DNA of 64,000 nucleotides, taken from NCBI GenBank assembly GCA_020746995.1, contig JAGPXD010000007.1, positions 2,221,535 to 2,285,534 on the forward strand. Direction: 5' to 3'. The notes under the pieces were generated by a model that worked only from the letters and a program-made list of their open reading frames with translations, did no database searches and had not been told where the DNA came from. Source of the stretch: Plectosphaerella cucumerina (Eukaryota > Ascomycota > Sordariomycetes > Glomerellales > Plectosphaerellaceae). Shown here piece after piece: positions 35,466 to 49,068 of the stretch (positions within the stretch are counted from its first letter, which is position 1; the number at the start of each line of letters is the position of its first letter). The translations under genes were made by a program, and so were the position numbers.

Positions 35466-37915
35466 TAACCTTACCGATATATATCTCTAAGTCGGTAAGT
35501 ATCTCTAGTATCTTAATCTTATATAGCGCTTCTATCCGGTCGCTAGTAGTATATATACGAAGTCCGTCGACCTTAAATCCTAGTAAATATACTAATTTAT
35601 ATCCGTAGAAGGACTTATTAGGTAATAGTACTAACCTAATATCTTAGAAAATCTAGAGAACCCGTCTTATATAGTCGAGGTAATCTTACTATAAATTACT
35701 AAATACGACTATATTATCGATATATACTATATTAAATACTTATAGTAGTTAAAGCCGGTTATCTATAAATTATTACGTAAAGGCGGGTATATTCTTAAAG
35801 TTTATAATTATAGCGTTTAATACCTCTAATCCTCTCGGGCTAACGATAACTATCCTATCTCGATACTACTTAGTGACTAGTAGTTAATAGAAGAAGACTA
35901 ATATATCGAAGTATATTATAAACTTCTTCCCTTATAGTTTTTAGATAATCTTATCTTATAATAGGATAGGATATATATCTAGGACTATTATACTATTAAG
36001 TTACCGAAAGTTAATAACTATATAACCCTTCTTAATACTATTAACTATCCGCTAAATAATAAAAACTAGGTAGCTAAATAACGTAGGGTTTTATATCTAA
36101 TCTATCTTACTTTATATATATATAATATCGAATTTACTATTAATAAATATTTAATCTTTATCCGATTACTAGTATAGTAGTATCGCTACCTTTTACGATT
36201 ACTAGTTATCGATAAAGTCGATATATATCCGTTCCTCTAATTTTATTAGTACGATACCCCGATCTTACTATATATTAAATAATTTAACTAACTATTATAA
36301 CTCTATAGTACGGGTAGTATCGGTAGTATAGATATAAATACTATACTTTATAATAATCTCCGGAATATTATCGGGTTATACTACGTTTAGTCCTAACGCC
36401 TATTACTACTTTAATACGTCCTCTACCTCTATAAATACCGTAGTACTAGCTACGTCTTATATAGTATTAGATAGTTCCCTATCTTCGGCTAGTATTACCT
36501 ACTCTACGTTATCTATCTACCGTACGTTACTATTATTATTAGTATATACTATTAGTAATATAGCCTTATCCTAAAAAATACTATTATCTTTACCTTATAG
36601 TCTCTCCTAAATATATACTAGTTTCTAGAGGCGGCTAATCTTTAAGGGTTTATCCGTAGTATTATAATAGGCTATTATTTTAATAGTCTCCGTTATATAT
36701 AAGTAGCTAAATACCTAGGGGACTAAAGGAGTTAGCTTATACTTAGTTCCTTTCGGTAGATCTATATATACTACCGGAATTAGTATAGTTATATAAGGTA
36801 GGATAGTAACTCTAGTAACGGATATTACTTATCGGGTAACCTATTATTTAGTAAAGTTAGGTACTATTAATACTACTAGCCTATAGTAGCCCTAGAAAAT
36901 AATAACTTTTATCGAGAATAAGATATTAATAGTATTCTCTTCTAAGAACGATATACTAAGTAAAAGCCCGGGTCTAAGGTTATTAATAACCTATACTATA
37001 ACTATAAAATAACTTTATACGTTGATAGACTAGTTATTAGTAGAGTTAATAAAACCCGGGATATAGAAATTAAAAGTCGCCTCCTTTATTACTATAGTAT
37101 TACCTATAAACCCCGTTATAGGATATAGTACCGCTACCTTTATAACCTAGATATTATAGGCTTATTTATAAAACTAATAGTAGTCTACTAAGATTATAGA
37201 GTAACTAGTATTAAGGTAGATAGTATAGTATATAGCGTTATTATCTATTTAGATATTAATCCGGTATATCTAGTAAGGGCCGGATTCCCGTTTTATATTA
37301 ACCGGCTATACTTTAATAACTTATCCTTCGGTAAAAGATAATATCGTCGAGGGGTATTACGGAGATATAGCTTATTACCGGTAAGGTTTCTTATACTTAG
37401 TATAGGTATTACTATAAATATATTATATTAACTTATTACTAGAGGTAAAATTAGTCTGGTAGTATTTACGATAATAAAGTTCTTTCTATAGTTTTAATAA
37501 TACCGGGGGTAGTCTTAATCGCCGATAGGTACTACTATTAACTATTAGTATTTATAAAACTCTCTATAGTTTAGCTAGTACCGGCGGATACCGAGTATTA
37601 ATATCTATAGTTAATACTATTAAAGTTTTATAATCCTTATCGCTTAGTAGTTACGACGTCCGTTAAGGAAGGCTTATTACTATAGGGTTCCGCCGGTATA
37701 TATATATCTATATCCTCGGCTACTTTATTATAAAGGTACGGGGTTAGTACCTTAGTCTACTACTTATCTTAGTATTACGGGATAGGGTTATTAAGTAGTT
37801 ATACTAGTTAAATTTAGTAGCTTCCTCTAGGGTTATCTTATATAAATCCTCCTCCTCTCCGTTACTATCGATAGTATTAATATATATATAGCTTTATTCT
37901 TATAGTATAAATTCC

Positions 37916-38432
37916 TATTACGACCTATGTATAATCTTCCGAAGATATATAGTCTGTAACTAAGGTGGTATATACTAGTAGTATATACTAGGTAACTAAG
38001 GAGTAATATATCGTAGTAGTTATCGTCGTACTTATTTTATTATCGTAAAGCGTTACACTTCTTTACTATAGGCTAAAGAGGTTTCTAATAAAGACTTAAA
38101 TTAATTACTATTATAAAACTATTTTAGGGTACTTACCGAGTAAGTACCTATACTATATACTAAAGGGAAGGGTAATATATTACCGTTTAGGGTAATCTAA
38201 CGGACTAATACTTATCCTAAGAGGGAGTATTATAAGTAGTATTCCCTCGAGGCTTATAGAGTATAAAGCAAGCTATAAGCTATAAGGCTTATATCCTTAG
38301 TATACTCCTTTCCGTTACGTAACTTATTACGTATTAGTCTATTTAGTTCGGACTTATCCTACTACTTATCTATTAGTCCTAGCTTACCTACTATATACCC
38401 CTATTATTACGGTACTAACTTTAGGTATTATA
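37916..38432 (-). repeat. Gypsy B copy 1 left LTR
   Basis: 517 bp. The first ~200 bp match the copy 2 LTRs; the remainder matches only the partner LTR at 44476-44995. Confidence 0.85.
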
Positions 38433-41400
38433 AGATTCCCCTCCTCTAGGTTAATATCCTAGCGACTATAAGTAGGTATAACCCCCTTACTTATCTTCCT
38501 ACTAGGGTTATTACTCTTATAACCTTCTTACTAATACTATATCTAGTCGAATCTTAAAACCGGATTATTCCCGTAAAACTCTTAAACGTTAGTAACTTAC
38601 CGCCCGAATTAAATAATAAAGCCTTAATCCCGATATACCTTATACCTTTTACTTCTAGCGGAAACTTTACTACTAAATAAATAAAAAAAGCTTAAAGTAC
38701 TTAGAATATATTAAGTATACTTATCCTTATAACGGGGTATTAGTTATATCGTTATATAAGTGCTTATAGTCCTAGAAAGAGGTAGTTTAGTTTCTAACCG
38801 TTATAATAGTAACTTATCTTAAGAAGTCCGAAAAAGAGTAAGTATCGTAAGGAAGAAGTAAAGGAAGTAATTAAGTAACTTTAATAGGAGATATTTAAAG
38901 TTATAAACTACTTTTATTATATCCGTAAAATCCGGAAGTAAATATAATTACAGGCTAAAGAGGCTTTCTAACGTAGGATAAAGGAACTAGAGCGGGAGGA
39001 TATAGAGGTAGACCCTCCGGCTCCTACTAAGTTACTATCGGTATTAGATAGTTATAAATACTAGGTACTTAATAACCTAGAGGCCCTAGGTATACCGGGC
39101 GATACTAATTTCTCGTTATTCGGGTTAGGGAGTACTAATAAAACTAACGGAGTCGAAACTAGGAGTTTTTAAGGTATTCCGGTAGTTCCTATATATTTTC
39201 TTTATATCTATAGCCTTCCTATTTAACTAAATATTTATCCCGTCTATTAGGGCTTATCCGGTAGTCGAGGATTTACTTAACTATATACTCCTCGGTATTA
39301 TCTACCTCGAGGTTAGTTTCGAGTAGGGTATTTTCTAATACTACTTTAAGTAGTATAATATAAAAAACCGGGTAGATTTTTATATTCTCGGGTAAGGAAA
39401 GTTAAAAATTAGTATCTAAGATTTTCTACTAAATTCGAAAAAGTCCGATCTTTTTAAAGTCTAACTTACTATTAGGGTATATAGTTTTAATATTTTTATA
39501 GATAAAGTAGACTTTATCCCCCTCCTTAAAGGATAGTTCCTTTATCCTTAACTAGTTAGTATATTTAGTTATTCTAATATATACTAGTTAAAGGTTATTA
39601 TAAAGTACGTTATAAATCTACTAAATATCGTTAGTTAGTTTATTAACTCTAGGAGTTTTTAAGGCTTCCCTGGGTTCTCTATATATTATAGGGTTAAATC
39701 CGTAGTTAGTATAAAAAGGTAAGACCTTAGTTAACTTACTAGGTATACTATTATAGGTAAACTATACTATTAGAAGGAGTATTACCTAGTTATCCTATTA
39801 CTTATTAACGTAATAGTAAAGGTATTATTCGAGGGTTTAGTTAGTCCTTTCGGTTTATCCGTCTAACTATAGATAGAATATAGTTAAGAGGTAATAGTCG
39901 GGTCTAAATTACTTTATAAGTCCTTTCTAAAAGTAGCTTATAAATAACTTATCGCGATCGGAGATAAGTTCCTTAGGTATACTATACTATATAGTAAGGT
40001 TATATAGGAAGACATACATAAAATCTTCCGTAGTTCCCGTTTTAAGGTATAATAGAAAATAAGAGAACTTAGTAAAGCGATTAACGATAACTAGGATAGT
40101 ATTATACTACTATCCTAAGACTAGTTCCTTAGACTTAGGTAAGTCCGTAATAAAATCGAAAGAGATAGATATCTATAATCCTTCCGCTACAGGTAGAGGC
40201 TTAAACTCTCCGTAGGGTTTATACCTAACGGCCTTACTCTTATAGTAGAGGTTATAAGTCTTAAGTATTTCTTATACTTAAAGGTATATAATATTCTTAT
40301 TATAATACTATCGGATATACTAGTATATTTTCTAGACTCCTTAATATCCGTAGGCTAGAGTATTATAGATATATATAATAAGTTTTTAAGTAGTCTCCTT
40401 ACGAGTAGTAAGGACCTCTAAAACTCGTTTATTAGGTATAAAATCGCTTTATAAATTAATCGAGAGAATTATATTATAGTCGGGGATTTTAGTACTTACT
40501 AAGTTACTATATCGATTTAAGGTATCTACCCGGTTATTCTCTAATCCTTTACGGTATAAAATAGTAAAGTTAAATTCCGAAAGGAATTTAGCTTATCTTA
40601 TCTATTATTTATTTAACTCCTTTATAGTTATAAAGTTAATAAGGTTTTTATAGTCCGTAAGAACCTTAACTAAGTACGTAGTACCTAAGAGGTATAACTT
40701 CTATTCCTTAAAGACTTTAATAATAGCTATTAGTTCCTTATTATAGATCTAGTAGTTAAGTTCTAGTTTATAAAGTTTCTTAAAGTAGAAAATAACGGGG
40801 TAAAGTTATCTTTCGTTATCCCTTTATCCTAGTTATCCTCTAAGTATATAGTTAGATATATTAGTTTCGACTTTAAATAGTAACTCGGGATCGGGGATTT
40901 TAAGAATTAGTTTACTTAAAATACTATTCTTAATACTCTTAAAGGTTTATTCCTTAGTATCCTACTAACAGAATAACTAGTCTTTCTTTATAAGGTTAAT
41001 AAGAGGTCGGGAAATCTAACTATATCCCTTTATAAATTATCGGTAGAAGTTAATAAATCCTAGAAATCCTTTAACGTCGGAGATATTAACTAGTATCGGT
41101 TAGTTCTTAACTATTTTAATCTTCTTAGGGTCTATATAGATTTCCCCTAGTCGGATATTATATCTAAGGAAGTCTATATCCTAAGTATAGAACTTACTCT
41201 TCTCGGGTTTAATAAGTAGTTTAGTATCTATTAGTTATTTTAAAACCTAGTAAATATACTTTTAATATTCCTTAAGGGTTCCCGAAAAGATAAGGATATC
41301 GTTAAGGTATACTACTATAAAGATATTAAGAAAGTCGCGAAAGACTTTATTAATTATCGTTTAGAATATAACCGGAGTATTTATAAGCCCGAAAGGTATT

Positions 41401-44400
41401 ACTAAATACTTAAAGTATCCTTAGTAAATACGGAAAACTATTTTCTACTCCTCTCCTTCCTTTATATAAATTAAGTTATATACTCTTTTAAGGTTAATAA
41501 CTATAAACTATTATACTCTAACTAATAAATCCTAAAACTTAGTAATAAATAGTAAGGGGTAGTAATTCTTAATTATAATATTATTAAACTATCGATAGTT
41601 AATATATAATTGTAATTTCCTATTCTTCTTAGGAATAAAAAGGATTAGGTATCTAGTTAGTAACTTAGATAGTCGAATATATCCTTTCCGGAGGTTCTCT
41701 TCTAGGTACTTATTAAGTATAGCCTACTACTTCTCGTTAAGCTAGTAGATCTTATAGAACCTAGGCTATATATCTTCCTTAAGTATAATCTTATAGTTAT
41801 AATAACTATATAAAGGGAGGCTTATTTTAAGTTCCTCCTTAAATAGGGTTAAATACTTCCGGTACTTAATTAGAATATATTTAATTTATTCTTTAAGAGC
41901 CTTACGTTATTTATCGCGACTAAAGTCTTAGTTATTATATTTATTAAGTTTTTTTTAGAGTTATATAAGATATCTTATAGTCTTTATATAAGACTATACC
42001 GGAGTTATATCTCTCTATTAAATCTAACTAGGATTCTAATTTACTTAGGGATTCTACTTTCTTAGTTATAGGATACCTAGGATAACATCCTAATCTCTAA
42101 TTTCCGTAATATTAAATATAGTTAATATTATATACCCTTAGATACGGATCTTAAGGTATATAGTCTCTTAATCGATACTTCCTTAGTTATACTATATAAA
42201 CCCGCTTTCTACGGATCTTAGCTAGTAAGGGTATCTCTTATAGTTTATTATAAGTCCGAGTTACTATTAAAGTCGTAGTAATATATAGTTCCCCTATACT
42301 CCGCTATCTAGGAGTACTATATATTTATACCCTTATAAGGTAACTCTTAGTATAAGATAGTTAGAGTCGCCTTTATTATATACTATATTATATAGGGTTT
42401 TAACGGATTTTACTTATACCTACTCTTACCCTTATAAAGTAGTGTAACTTTTTTCCCGAGTTATCGTTATATTTATACCTAGTCTTAGGTTATTAAGAGG
42501 AAGAATTTAATAATCCGGTTTTCTCTCTCCTAACTTCGCCTAATATAACTATATTAGTTCCTTAGGCCTAATAGCCTAAAGTAGGTAAGTTAGTAATTAA
42601 GTCGCGGCGGATAATAGTTAATTCTAGGGTTATGGGTAAGTTAAGGTTAATTATTACTATTCCTCTTTCTTCCGAAGAGTCTTTTTAACCCTTTAGCGAC
42701 GGAGTTTATAGTTACCTTAATTATTTAGGTTAATTCTAATAAGGGTCTATCCTAGGTTTCTAGTAGTACCTAGCTAGGACTAAAGGAGCCTCTATTCGCG
42801 GATCTTTCGTAAAGTATATACCCTATATATATCGATAGGGTAGTTAAACTAAAGGGTCTTATAACTAATATATAGTATAGGGTATTTAGGTAATAATATA
42901 AAGATAATAGTTCTCTTCCCTAGTAGGCGAATAGTAGGTACCTAATAGGGTAGTTCCTTATTAGTATAGATATATTCGATTATATTATCGTTAGGTTACC
43001 TAGGGTAGAAGTTATAATTAAGTTTTTATATATAGTATATAGGGTAATTATTATAGATATATTAAGCCTAAAATATAGTATTATAGTTAGGGCTACTAGG
43101 GGGTAGGCGATTATTATTATTTTCCCTAGGACTAAAAGTATAGGTTATATAAAGTACCTTACTAGTATCTCGAGTATTATACCCGAAGAAGTTAACGGCT
43201 TTATTTTCTTTAAGATCTCTATATCCCTCTAGCCGGATAGTAAGTTATTAGTCTTATAGCTAGGTATTAGGGATTAATTCTTTATTATCGGAGGTTACGG
43301 GTTCCTATATTATTTTACTTTCTTCTTCTTTACTATAGTTAATAATCTTAACCTAGTAGTTTTATCGGACTACCTTATCTCGGGTAGATATCAGGCTATA
43401 TTCTAGGATTATAAGAGTCCGAACTAAGGTTTAGGGCTTTTTATTATACTAAGTAGTATTAAGTTATCGGGGGCTTTCGATATATTTAGGTTAATAGTAA
43501 TTATATATAAAATAGCTTATCTTATAGTAGTTAAAGTATTTAATATCCTTCCTGTCTTTCCTTCCCTTTTATAATACGTTAAGTTTTATAAGGCTAGTGT
43601 ATATAGTCCCTCTATAGGCGGTTATTATATAATATTTATTACGTTAATAGGGTTAGTATTAGTAACGGTAGCTAGTATTAGGCTAGAAAGTAGGGTAAGC
43701 TCCCTATCCCCTTCCTATCTAGCTACGGTTCCCTTTTTCTATATACCTCTTATACTAACGGTTATTAATCTTAATAGTTAGGGTAATATAGTCGACTAGC
43801 TTATTAGGTTATTTTTTACGGATAAAGTCGTCCTTAATAGAGTCTTTTAGGCCTTTATAGAACTAGGCTATAAAAATAGTTTTACTTTAGTCCGGGAGGT
43901 AAGAGGCGAGTTATCGGAACTTAGTAGTATACTTACTAGCGGATCCTATTTATTTAAGGTAGAGGATTTTATATTCGGTATTATATTATTTATCGATGTT
44001 ACCGAAAGTTACTCGGAGAGTTTTCTCGAATTTATTAATATTATTAAGGATAGTCTAGAATTTATCCGAGATATCGTCTTTATCCTTACTAGTATACTTA
44101 CGTATATAGGGTTTAAACTAGATAAGGGTATTACCCCTAAGGTAGGATATAGTATTAGCGATATATTCTCCCTAGTACTTAAACTAACTATTATTAGCTT
44201 TCTACTATATATAGAGTTAGGTAAGGAAAGCCTATAGAGTATTAGGCTTCCCGTCGAAGGCTTAGGGTAGGAGGGCCTTAATCGAACCTCCTCCTCCGCC
44301 TTAGAGTTAAAGGATAACGGCTTAGAGTTATTTATTTTTCTCCTTAAACTTTATAAATATAGCTTAGTAGTTAGTAGAGTTATTACCCTAGCTAGTAGAA

Positions 44401-44475
44401 GAATAAAGGGCTATTATAGCTACGTAAGTATTACTCGGTAGTTATAGAGAATATACTAAATAAGAGTAATTAAAG

Positions 44476-44995
44476 TATTATAACTTAGGTATAATCTTCC
44501 GAGGATATATAGTCTAGAACCGAGGTAGTATATACTAGTAGTACGTACTAGGTAACTAAGGAGTAATATATCGTAGTAGTTATTATCGTTATACTTATTA
44601 TATTATTATAAAGTATTACGCTTTTTTACTATAGGCTAAGGAGGTTTCTAATAAAGACTTAAATTAATTACTATTATAAAACTATCTTAGGGTATTTATC
44701 GAGTAAGTACCTATACTATATACTAAAGGGAAGGGTAATAGATTACTACTTAGGGTAATCTAACGGACTAATACTTATCCTAAGAGGGAGTATCGTAAGT
44801 AGTATTCCCTCGAGGCTTATAGAGTATAAGGCGAGCTATAAGCCACGAGGCTTATATCCTTAGTATACTCCTTTCCGTTACGTAACTTATTATATATTAG
44901 TCCGTTTGGTTCGGACTTATCCTGCTACTTATCTCTTAGTCCTAGCTTGCCTGCTGTATACCCCTGTCGTCGCGGTACTAGCTTTAGGCGTTATA
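44476..44995 (-). repeat. Gypsy B copy 1 right LTR
   Basis: 520 bp, partner of 37916-38432. It differs from it mainly by transitions and keeps some CpG and TpG near its right end. Confidence 0.85.
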
Positions 44996-45149
44996 GTTAT
45001 TTTAAATTTAGCCTTAATATCTTAGTAGAAGATATCGAGGGAGTATTAAAAAAAGTAAAGTAGTAGAATACTCCCGGGTAGATAGGACTTCTAAATAGGT
45101 TCCTCTATATTTACAGGGAGTTAATTATAACCATAATTATAGTCTTACT

Positions 45150-46950
45150 AACTACCTACTTATAGATAGGATATTTCCCTAGCCCTGTAAATATATAATT
45201 ATAATAGTCCTCCCGAAAAATAAAAATAAAATAGACTACTTAGGGGTATAATAGCTAATTATACTACTTTATACCGGGGGAAAGATTACTAAGAAGATAA
45301 TTAGATATAGGCTTACGTAGGTAGCTAAAGATACTAGCTTACTACCTCCCGCCTAATTTAGCTTTAGATAAAGTTACTCCGCTGAAGTTACGGTCTATAT
45401 AATTACCTATATCCTATAGGCCGCGGCGAAAGAGGGTATAGCTACCTCCCTCCTCTTACTAGATATAGCGGGTATTTTCGATAGTATTATTTACTACTAC
45501 TTTACCTAGGAATTTATAAAGATAGGCTTCCCTGGCTCCCTTATTAAACCTATCCTTAGCTTCCTTATAGGCTATACGTTAGAACTTATCTTTAATAGTA
45601 GGTAATTATAACCTCTTCCGGTCTACTATAGTATCCCGTAAGGGTCCCCCCTTTTAACTATCCTTTTTATCCTTTATACCGCTAGCCTATATAAAGTACT
45701 CTAATTACGGGGCTTCCTAGTAGTTACCTATACGGATAATATATACCTTATCGGTAGCGGCCGGATATATAAAGATACTTATACCGATCTTAAGGCTATA
45801 TATAATATCTACCTTAAATAAGTAAGGAAGTTTAGGGTAAACCTTAACCCCGGGAAATATAGCCTAATTAACTTCTCTAACCGGTATAAAAGGCCGGCTA
45901 TATCTATATATATTAACGACTACGTAATTAAGTTAGATAATAAGGGTAGAGTCCTTAGAGTTATACTCGATAGGAAGCTTAACTAACGGGTATATATAAC
46001 TATAGTCGCCGCGAAAATAAAAACCTAGACCCTTATACTTACTAGGATTATCTCCTTGGTAAGTAGCCCTAGGCTTTTAAGAGTATATATAGTCTATCTT
46101 ATATATATATAGGCGGCCGGTAGTTATAATACCCCGGCTTAGTATACCCCCGGAAAACCTAACCCCGTTATAAACTACTTTAAGAAGATATAAAATAGAT
46201 ACTTATATATAATTACGGGTATATTTAGAGTAATACTTACTACCCTCTATAAAGTAAAGGTATATACCCCGCCGATAGATATCTAGCTTAGTTAACGGGT
46301 TACCGGCTTCTAGTAATAGCTATAAAATAAGAGATAAGTCTATACTATATTCGATAAACTACGGGACTATATAATTACCTATACCCGCGAGGCCTTTACA
46401 CGTAGGCTCGGTCCTAAGGCCGGGACTTATAGACTATAAGGACTCCGGTAGTCCCTTAGGTAGTTAGGTTAGAAAGTAAGGTTAGCGGACTAAGTATTAG
46501 ATAAATAGAGAGACTACTTCGAGGTATAAATACCTATTAACGTATATATAGGAATACTTATATAGAAATAATACCTAGTTTATAGTAATATACTATTATA
46601 TAAGATTCTTACTAAGGCCGAGAGTATAGTTCTTATATAAGCCTATATAGAGTAGATCGGCTTAAATAACTTCCTCTTTAAGGCTAGAGTCTTTTTTATA
46701 TAGACTCCTGTATATACCTATAGCGCCCCGCGGGAGATAGTAGTTTATATCCTCGGTTTCTACCCCTAGGAAAGATATAAATACCGGTAGTTATAGGTAG
46801 TGTACCTAGATATAAGGCTATACCCTACCTCCCTCTAGAAGAGGAAGTTTACTAGGGTAATAATCCGTTTTATTATAAATACTAGGCGCCTATAATAGTT
46901 TAATACCGCCTGTAAACTCCTTTAGGTATAGGAGGAGTCCTAGGACCGAG
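45150..46950 (+). pseudogene. Non-LTR retrotransposon (Tad1-like LINE) reverse transcriptase fragment
   Basis: On the plus strand, frame segments give a LINE-type RT: LLLDIAGIFDSI (about 45,455-45,495), QGSPFLTILFILYTASLYKVL with the first codons disrupted (about 45,640-45,700), and VTYTDNIYLIGSGR (about 45,725-45,765, where YTDN stands for the usual Y-x-DD). NLNPGKYSLINFSNR follows, which in LINEs comes after the catalytic box. A nuclease/RNase H-like tail may extend to about 46,950. It lies opposite to the neighbouring gypsy elements. No poly(A) end, 5' endonuclease domain or target duplication could be delimited, so it is called a fragment. Confidence 0.62.
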
Positions 46951-48179
46951 AAAGGGGAGAAAAAAATGGTCTTTTCGGCCTCTTTATTTAAAAAGGAGGG
47001 TAGTATCTAATAACCGGATATTAAAGGGGTATAAAACCCCGCCTATAACTATAGGTATATAAAACTAAGTATAATCCTCTATAAAAACTTATTAACCCTT
47101 CCCTTTCCTAATCCCCCCCCCTATTATCTAGAACTCCGGAAAAATAGGGTTATATAACTATATATAGACCGGGGCGATAGGACGCGACTATAGACGGCTT
47201 ATTTATCGGGATCGAAAATATTAGTATATTTATACTTACTAAGAACCTTAGCCTAGCGGAGGTTAGTAGCTAAATATATAAAAATATACCCGAGAATAGG
47301 TACCTAAACTTAAAAATAACTAGAAACTTACGATTTTACGCTAAGTCTTAGTAAGGGTAGCGATAGCGGCTATTAGTACTTTAATAACGGTAATATTATA
47401 GTTAATTATAACTATAATAGCCTATATATAGCCGGTATTAGCCGCGGGAGTAATAGGATCGGGGACTAAAGCCGAAAGATTAGTAATAACGTCCCGAGTA
47501 GGTATATTTAAGTTTATAATAACGGTAGTAGTTACTTTCGATATATAGGTAAACTCCTTTAGGGAAGGGGTAGCCTAATACTAGGTAGTAACTATAGCCC
47601 GGTATATATCTATAGCTATAGTTAATAAGTCGCTACCGCGAATAACCGCCTATACCTAAATTAGAGTATAGGTAATACCCGTATACTAAATAGGGACCTA
47701 GGGTATATAAAGTATTTATTAGTAAGGGAATATAGGTATAGGAGGCCGCGATAAGCTACGGGAGATAGTAGAATAGGGGAAAAAACTTACTAGATTATAA
47801 GAATTATTACCCTTAGTATACTTATAGTAATAATTATAGGCTAGAAATAATTAGAAATACCTAAAAATAACTACTAATACCCGCGAGACGATATATATAC
47901 CGGTAAAAGGAAGAAGGAAAAGACTTATAAGTAGTAATATATATATATAAGTATAGAGGGTTATAAATACCCGATCCGGGGGTATTATCGGTACTATATA
48001 ATATAAAGTAGATATAACTAAGATAAGGGTTAAGAGTTATTATAGTAAGTATAAGAGAGTATAAGTAAGTACGGGAGGATATTTTTTAAAACTTTTAAGG
48101 GAGTAGTAAATATATTTACGGAAGTTAGGTAGTAGGAGGTACTATAAGATTAGTCTAAGGAGGTATATAGTAGTTAGTA
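46951..48179. other. Unclassified RIP-mutated DNA between the LINE and the LTR
   Basis: Stop-filled TA-rich DNA. A purine-rich and G-rich patch at about 46,950-46,965 could be the LINE end. The stretch 47,350-48,150 reads somewhat better on the minus strand and could be the gag end of a retroelement belonging to the LTR at 48180, but no motif confirms this. Confidence 0.4.
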
Positions 48180-49068
48180 TGTTAAATAAGTAGTACTACT
48201 ATATAATAGAAATATAGTAATACTCGCGGAAGAATCGAAAGTCGTAAATCGAAGGTCTGTATCGAAGAAGCGGTTATTACTTATACGTATTAATAGTAAT
48301 AAGTAAACCATTAAATAGTAGAAGATAGTAGTATAAAGGTGGTAGTAGTAATAGTAGTAGGTAGTAGTAGTTGTTATAGTAGGTGATCTGTGTGATGATG
48401 GAAGAAGGAAAATAAAACTCCTTAAGGTAAGGGGGTCGACTTTCTTTTATAGAAAATTCGTCCCTATAGAAATCGGTACGTAGATACGTACCCTGAAATT
48501 ACCGAGAAAACCGACCCCGAGTCGGCTTTTAATCCCCGGTTAGATCCCTACTACGGTGATTTAATTCACCGATTAGATCCCTACTACGGTAAATTAATTT
48601 ACCGTAGTACGTTACGCTTCGGTATTTTAATTACCGAGGTAAACCTTAAATACCCCGAGGTAAATAGCCGATATCTCCGATATATATATATATATATAAC
48701 TATTATAAGTATACTATTATATATAGCCTATACAGGCTTAGTTATATATAGTAGATCTAGAGATAATCGATTTACTACTTTGAAAGTTTCTAACCGTCGA
48801 GTTATAAACTTTCGGAATTCTTAGATTTATATATTTATATATAGCGCTAAGTACTAATAGTACTAGGCTATAAATAATTCTATATATAGATAATATAGTA
48901 TCTAATATATAGCTATAGTTATAATATAGTAATATAAAGCCTAACGCCTGATATAAGTAATCTAAGAGATTTTAGTTAGTTACGAGATTTTAAGACTTCG
49001 GTAGAATACTTCCTATATTAATTATATTTATATAGTATAGTATAGATATATAGTATATATATTTAATA
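48180..49068. repeat. Second copy of the 1-kb-class LTR (889 bp)
   Basis: It begins TGTTAAATAAG and ends TTTAATA. It shares long stretches with the solo LTR at 34437-35465, for example GTCGTAAATCGAAGGTCTGT and TTTACTACTTTGAAAGTTTC. The flanking 5-mers (TAGTA and AATAT) do not match. It may be the 5' LTR of a minus-sense element extending to its left, or a solo LTR with altered flanks. Confidence 0.7.

Larger units (their letters stand above)
31900..37915 (-). pseudogene. Ty3/gypsy retrotransposon C, pol relic split by a solo LTR
   Basis: Minus strand, read from high to low coordinates. RT with IDNIVVFS (mutated DD box, about 35,700-35,730), then LLGFKVDGLRIYTTSDRIEAL and DLEIYIG ending at the solo LTR. 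Past the solo LTR the same frame resumes with FLRKFIP and QKIKPRNVYKISLLLDSKE. RNase H follows with IDTSKVGFGIFLF, ELEVVYLI and LDIRYIPGYINIIPD (about 33,780-34,250), then integrase-like sequence down to about 32,000. The part upstream of RT (36,600-37,900) should hold protease and the end of gag but is too mutated to delimit. Its own LTRs were not identified. At 37,915 it meets the left LTR of gypsy B copy 1. Confidence 0.72.
37916..44995 (-). mobile_element. Ty3/gypsy retrotransposon B, copy 1 (heavily RIP-mutated)
   Basis: LTRs lie at 37916-38432 and 44476-44995 (TATTATRAC/TATTACGAC start, GTTATA end). Minus-sense: a polypurine tract (GAGGAGGGGAATCT on the minus strand) abuts the left LTR. 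Gag lies at about 43,550-44,400. RT lies at about 41,100-41,600, with FKYLVIPFGLINTP and YLNDILIF (YLDD mutated to YLND, about 41,290-41,313). RNase H and integrase lie below 41,000. It aligns along its length with copy 2 (51561-58566) but carries many further CG to TA changes. The 5-bp flanks differ (ATTCC left, GTTAT right), so no target-site duplication is visible. The second halves of its LTRs are unrelated to those of copy 2. Confidence 0.85.
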
